A DNA stretch of 14,578 nt from CAZRZN01 sp964604565 (GTDB lineage Bacteria > Pseudomonadota > Alphaproteobacteria > Rhodobacterales > Rhodobacteraceae): positions 1 through 14,578 of the forward strand of contig CAZRZN010000092.1 of NCBI GenBank assembly GCA_964604565.1. The letters run 5' to 3'. Made by a program: the position numbers and the translations under genes. Each line of letters starts with the position of its first letter. Positions within the stretch are counted from its first letter, which is position 1. Under the pieces are notes generated by a model. It did not search any database and was not told the DNA's origin. It worked only from the letters and a program-made list of their open reading frames with translations. This document shows positions 13,396 to 14,578 of this stretch, piece by piece.

Positions 13396-13815
13396 ATGAA
13401 CTCTTTGCACAGATATGTCCTGCTTGGCCTTGTCTGCCTTGCCACCGCGCCGCCCGCCAAGGCAGAGCCCGCGCCCTCGGATGAGGCGATGACCCTCGCA
13501 GCCTGCCGCGGGCGCTACACGGCCGTTCTGGAACACGCCTGGCTGATGAATGACAATATCGAGGCCGCGCGCATGCGCCGCGATCTGTTCGCCGCGATGC
13601 TGGATGCGCAGACGCGCCCAGACCCGAATCGTCACCAGTTGGAGCGGCAGTTGCTCAGCCAGCGCATTACGCAGAAACAGGCCATGTCCCATCTGCTGAA
13701 CAACGCGCGTTTCGCCTCGGATCCACGCCGTGCGCAACATGCCTTGAAGCTGGTCTCGCAAAGACTGGCCACCTGCGACAGATTGGTGGTCGGCCGGGCC
13801 GCCTTCGGCGCCTGA
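13396..13815 (+). CDS. Small exported protein, first of a paralogous pair
   Basis: A 139-residue protein I do not recognise. A signal peptide is clear: MNSLHRYVLLGLVCLATAPPAKA with cleavage after AKA (residue 23). The mature part is mostly helical in appearance, with AACRGRYTAVLEHAWLMND (35-53) and MSHLLNNARFASDPRRAQHA (97-116). Two cysteines (Cys37 and Cys127) could form a periplasmic disulfide. The same landmarks in the same order (C-x-GRY, H-x-WLM, a central LF/LY-x-x-ML-x-D block, HLL, SDP or TDP, terminal C) recur in the next gene. No ribosome binding site is evident before the ATG at 13396; the 30 bp upstream are T-rich, so the promoter may be close. It lies between cobS and cobT. A link to cobalamin synthesis is only positional. 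Confidence 0.75.
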   Translation: MNSLHRYVLLGLVCLATAPPAKAEPAPSDEAMTLAACRGRYTAVLEHAWLMNDNIEAARMRRDLFAAMLDAQTRPDPNRHQLERQLLSQRITQKQAMSHLLNNARFASDPRRAQHALKLVSQRLATCDRLVVGRAAFGA

Positions 13816-13893
13816 ACAGAACGGATCAGGCCGGGGCCGGGCCGAAAAGGCGGGACAATCCCTGCGACCGCCCGAAAGATGTTCTCAAAACGC

Positions 13894-13922
13894 CTTATTA
13901 ATATGCATATTTTTGCGCTAAA
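13894..13922. promoter_or_regulatory. AT-rich segment with palindrome before the second small gene
   Basis: Against GC-rich surroundings, about 25 bp are strongly AT-rich and include the perfect 12-bp palindrome AATATGCATATT (13900-13911), followed by a T-run and GCGC-TAAAGT-GCGC. It lies just before the start of the second small exported-protein gene, so it is a likely promoter or operator region. No specific -35/-10 pair is assigned. Confidence 0.4.
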
Positions 13923-14330
13923 GTGCGCTTTATGGGCATTTTGAAAACACTCTCTCTGGCCATGGCTCTCAGCATGGGGATCCCACATCACAGTGCCGCC
14001 CTGACAGAGGGCCGTCCCGATGACCGCGCGCAGATCTTTGCGACCTGCCTTGGCCGGTATTCGGCGGAGGTGACGCATCTCTGGCTCATGCGTGAGGACG
14101 CCACCGCAGCCGAATCCCGCCGCGCGCTCTACCAGATGCTGTTCGACGCGGCAGCCCCGCGCTCCGACGTCTCGCCTCCTGTGCTGCTGGACATGCGGAT
14201 TCGGGCCAAGATGGCGCAGGCGCATCTGCTGCGCATCGCGAGCTTTCACACCGATCCGGCCAACCGGACACGCGCGGCGGCAGCAGCCCGTCGGGCGATG
14301 CGCCCCTGCGCGGCGCTGATCCTCGCCTGA
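13923..14330 (+). CDS. Small exported protein, second of a paralogous pair
   Basis: A protein of 135 residues from the GTG at 13923 or 132 from the ATG at 13932; neither has a good ribosome binding site, and the ATG is as likely. A signal peptide covers about residues 1-26 (ILKTLSLAMALSMGIPHHSAA). The mature part repeats the landmarks of the preceding gene: ATCLGRYSAEVTHLWLMRED, SRRALYQMLFDAA, MAQAHLLRIASFHTDPANR and a late Cys in MRPC. The two are therefore diverged tandem duplicates, although similarity is moderate. A periplasmic location with one disulfide is inferred. cobT starts 132 bp further on the same strand. No enzymatic motif, membrane helix or known domain is seen, and no function is proposed. 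Confidence 0.75.
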   Translation: MRFMGILKTLSLAMALSMGIPHHSAALTEGRPDDRAQIFATCLGRYSAEVTHLWLMREDATAAESRRALYQMLFDAAAPRSDVSPPVLLDMRIRAKMAQAHLLRIASFHTDPANRTRAAAAARRAMRPCAALILA

Positions 14331-14462
14331 TCCGCCCCAGATTTTCCAAGGGCGCCCGCGCGGCGGCCCCGTGGTCCCGGGTGGCACTGCGCCCGCGGCA
14401 GCACGCGGAATCCCGCGCCACGCCCCCTTGCGGGCGCGCCGCAAACGGCCGATAAACGCGCC

Positions 14463-14578
14463 ATGAACAAGCCCAGCGACAACCCCGCCGATCCGTTCAA
14501 GAAGGCCCTCGCCGAGGCGACCAAAGTCATGGCCGACGACCCGGAACTGTCGGTCAGCTATTCGGTCGACCCCTCCGG
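14463..14578 (+). CDS. cobT: Cobaltochelatase subunit CobT, N-terminal part only
   Basis: The first 38 codons of a frame running off the window: MNKPSDNPADPFKKALAEAT followed by KVMADDPELSVSYSVDPSG. This is the characteristic N-terminus of CobT, the partner of CobS in the aerobic cobaltochelatase. Full CobT is about 600 or more residues with a central acidic region and a C-terminal von Willebrand A-type (MIDAS) domain, all outside the window. The ATG at 14463 fits the family start; no strong ribosome binding site is visible. GC-rich hairpins lie in the 132 bp before it. Confidence 0.88.
   Translation, partial: MNKPSDNPADPFKKALAEATKVMADDPELSVSYSVDPS

Noticed and set aside
13632..14444. 270-codon minus-strand frame
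   Set aside because: Antisense to both small exported-protein genes; those have clear signal peptides and resemble each other, which settles the strand.
1..14578. Mobile elements, CRISPR arrays, tRNA and rRNA genes
   Set aside because: I saw no transposase or integrase frame, no regularly spaced repeat array, and no tRNA or rRNA signature in either strand.

Overview
The window is GC-rich chromosomal DNA from an alphaproteobacterium, most likely a Rhodobacteraceae (Roseobacter-group) member. Three things support this: a ferredoxin that looks like Rhodobacter capsulatus FdVI, an alphaproteobacterial-type LexA box (GTTC-N7-GTTC), and the combination of hflKC, DUF2065 and Do-protease genes near rpiA, gor and an aerobic cobaltochelatase locus. 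No tRNA, rRNA, CRISPR array, transposase or phage gene was found. Family assignments come from recognising motifs by eye; no database search was run.

Left part (1-3000). A minus-strand run holds a cytosolic [2Fe-2S] ferredoxin coupled by a 1-bp TGATG overlap to an exported FG-GAP/VCBS-like protein, followed by a YmdB-type metallophosphoesterase cut by the window edge. Divergent from it on the plus strand is a small reading frame equal only to the C-terminal OB-fold end of the error-prone polymerase DnaE2. It lies directly behind a perfect LexA box, so it looks like the scar of a deleted SOS mutagenesis (imuA-imuB-dnaE2) cassette or a captured SOS-inducible mini-gene. A lipoprotein with a peptidoglycan-binding domain follows.

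Middle part (3000-10750), all minus strand. In transcription order: rpiA (pentose phosphate pathway), a 908-bp gap without a convincing gene, gor (glutathione reductase), hflK, hflC and a DUF2065 membrane protein packed tightly together, then a 442-bp gap and a Do/DegP-like periplasmic protease with a TTG start and a clear terminator. The hflK-hflC-DUF2065-degP block is an envelope protein quality-control set. The two gaps carry terminator-like repeat elements, a long hairpin, repeated heptamers and a tandem 14-bp repeat.

Right part (10750-14578). A minus-strand ECF sigma factor and RskA-type membrane anti-sigma factor overlap by ATGA and are divergent from cobS. After cobS, and before the start of cobT at the right edge, lie two small exported proteins that resemble each other (paired cysteines, GRY and WLM motifs). 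They separate two subunits of the aerobic cobaltochelatase that inserts cobalt in vitamin B12 synthesis. This paralogous pair and the SOS-box/DnaE2 remnant are the most interesting signals in the window.
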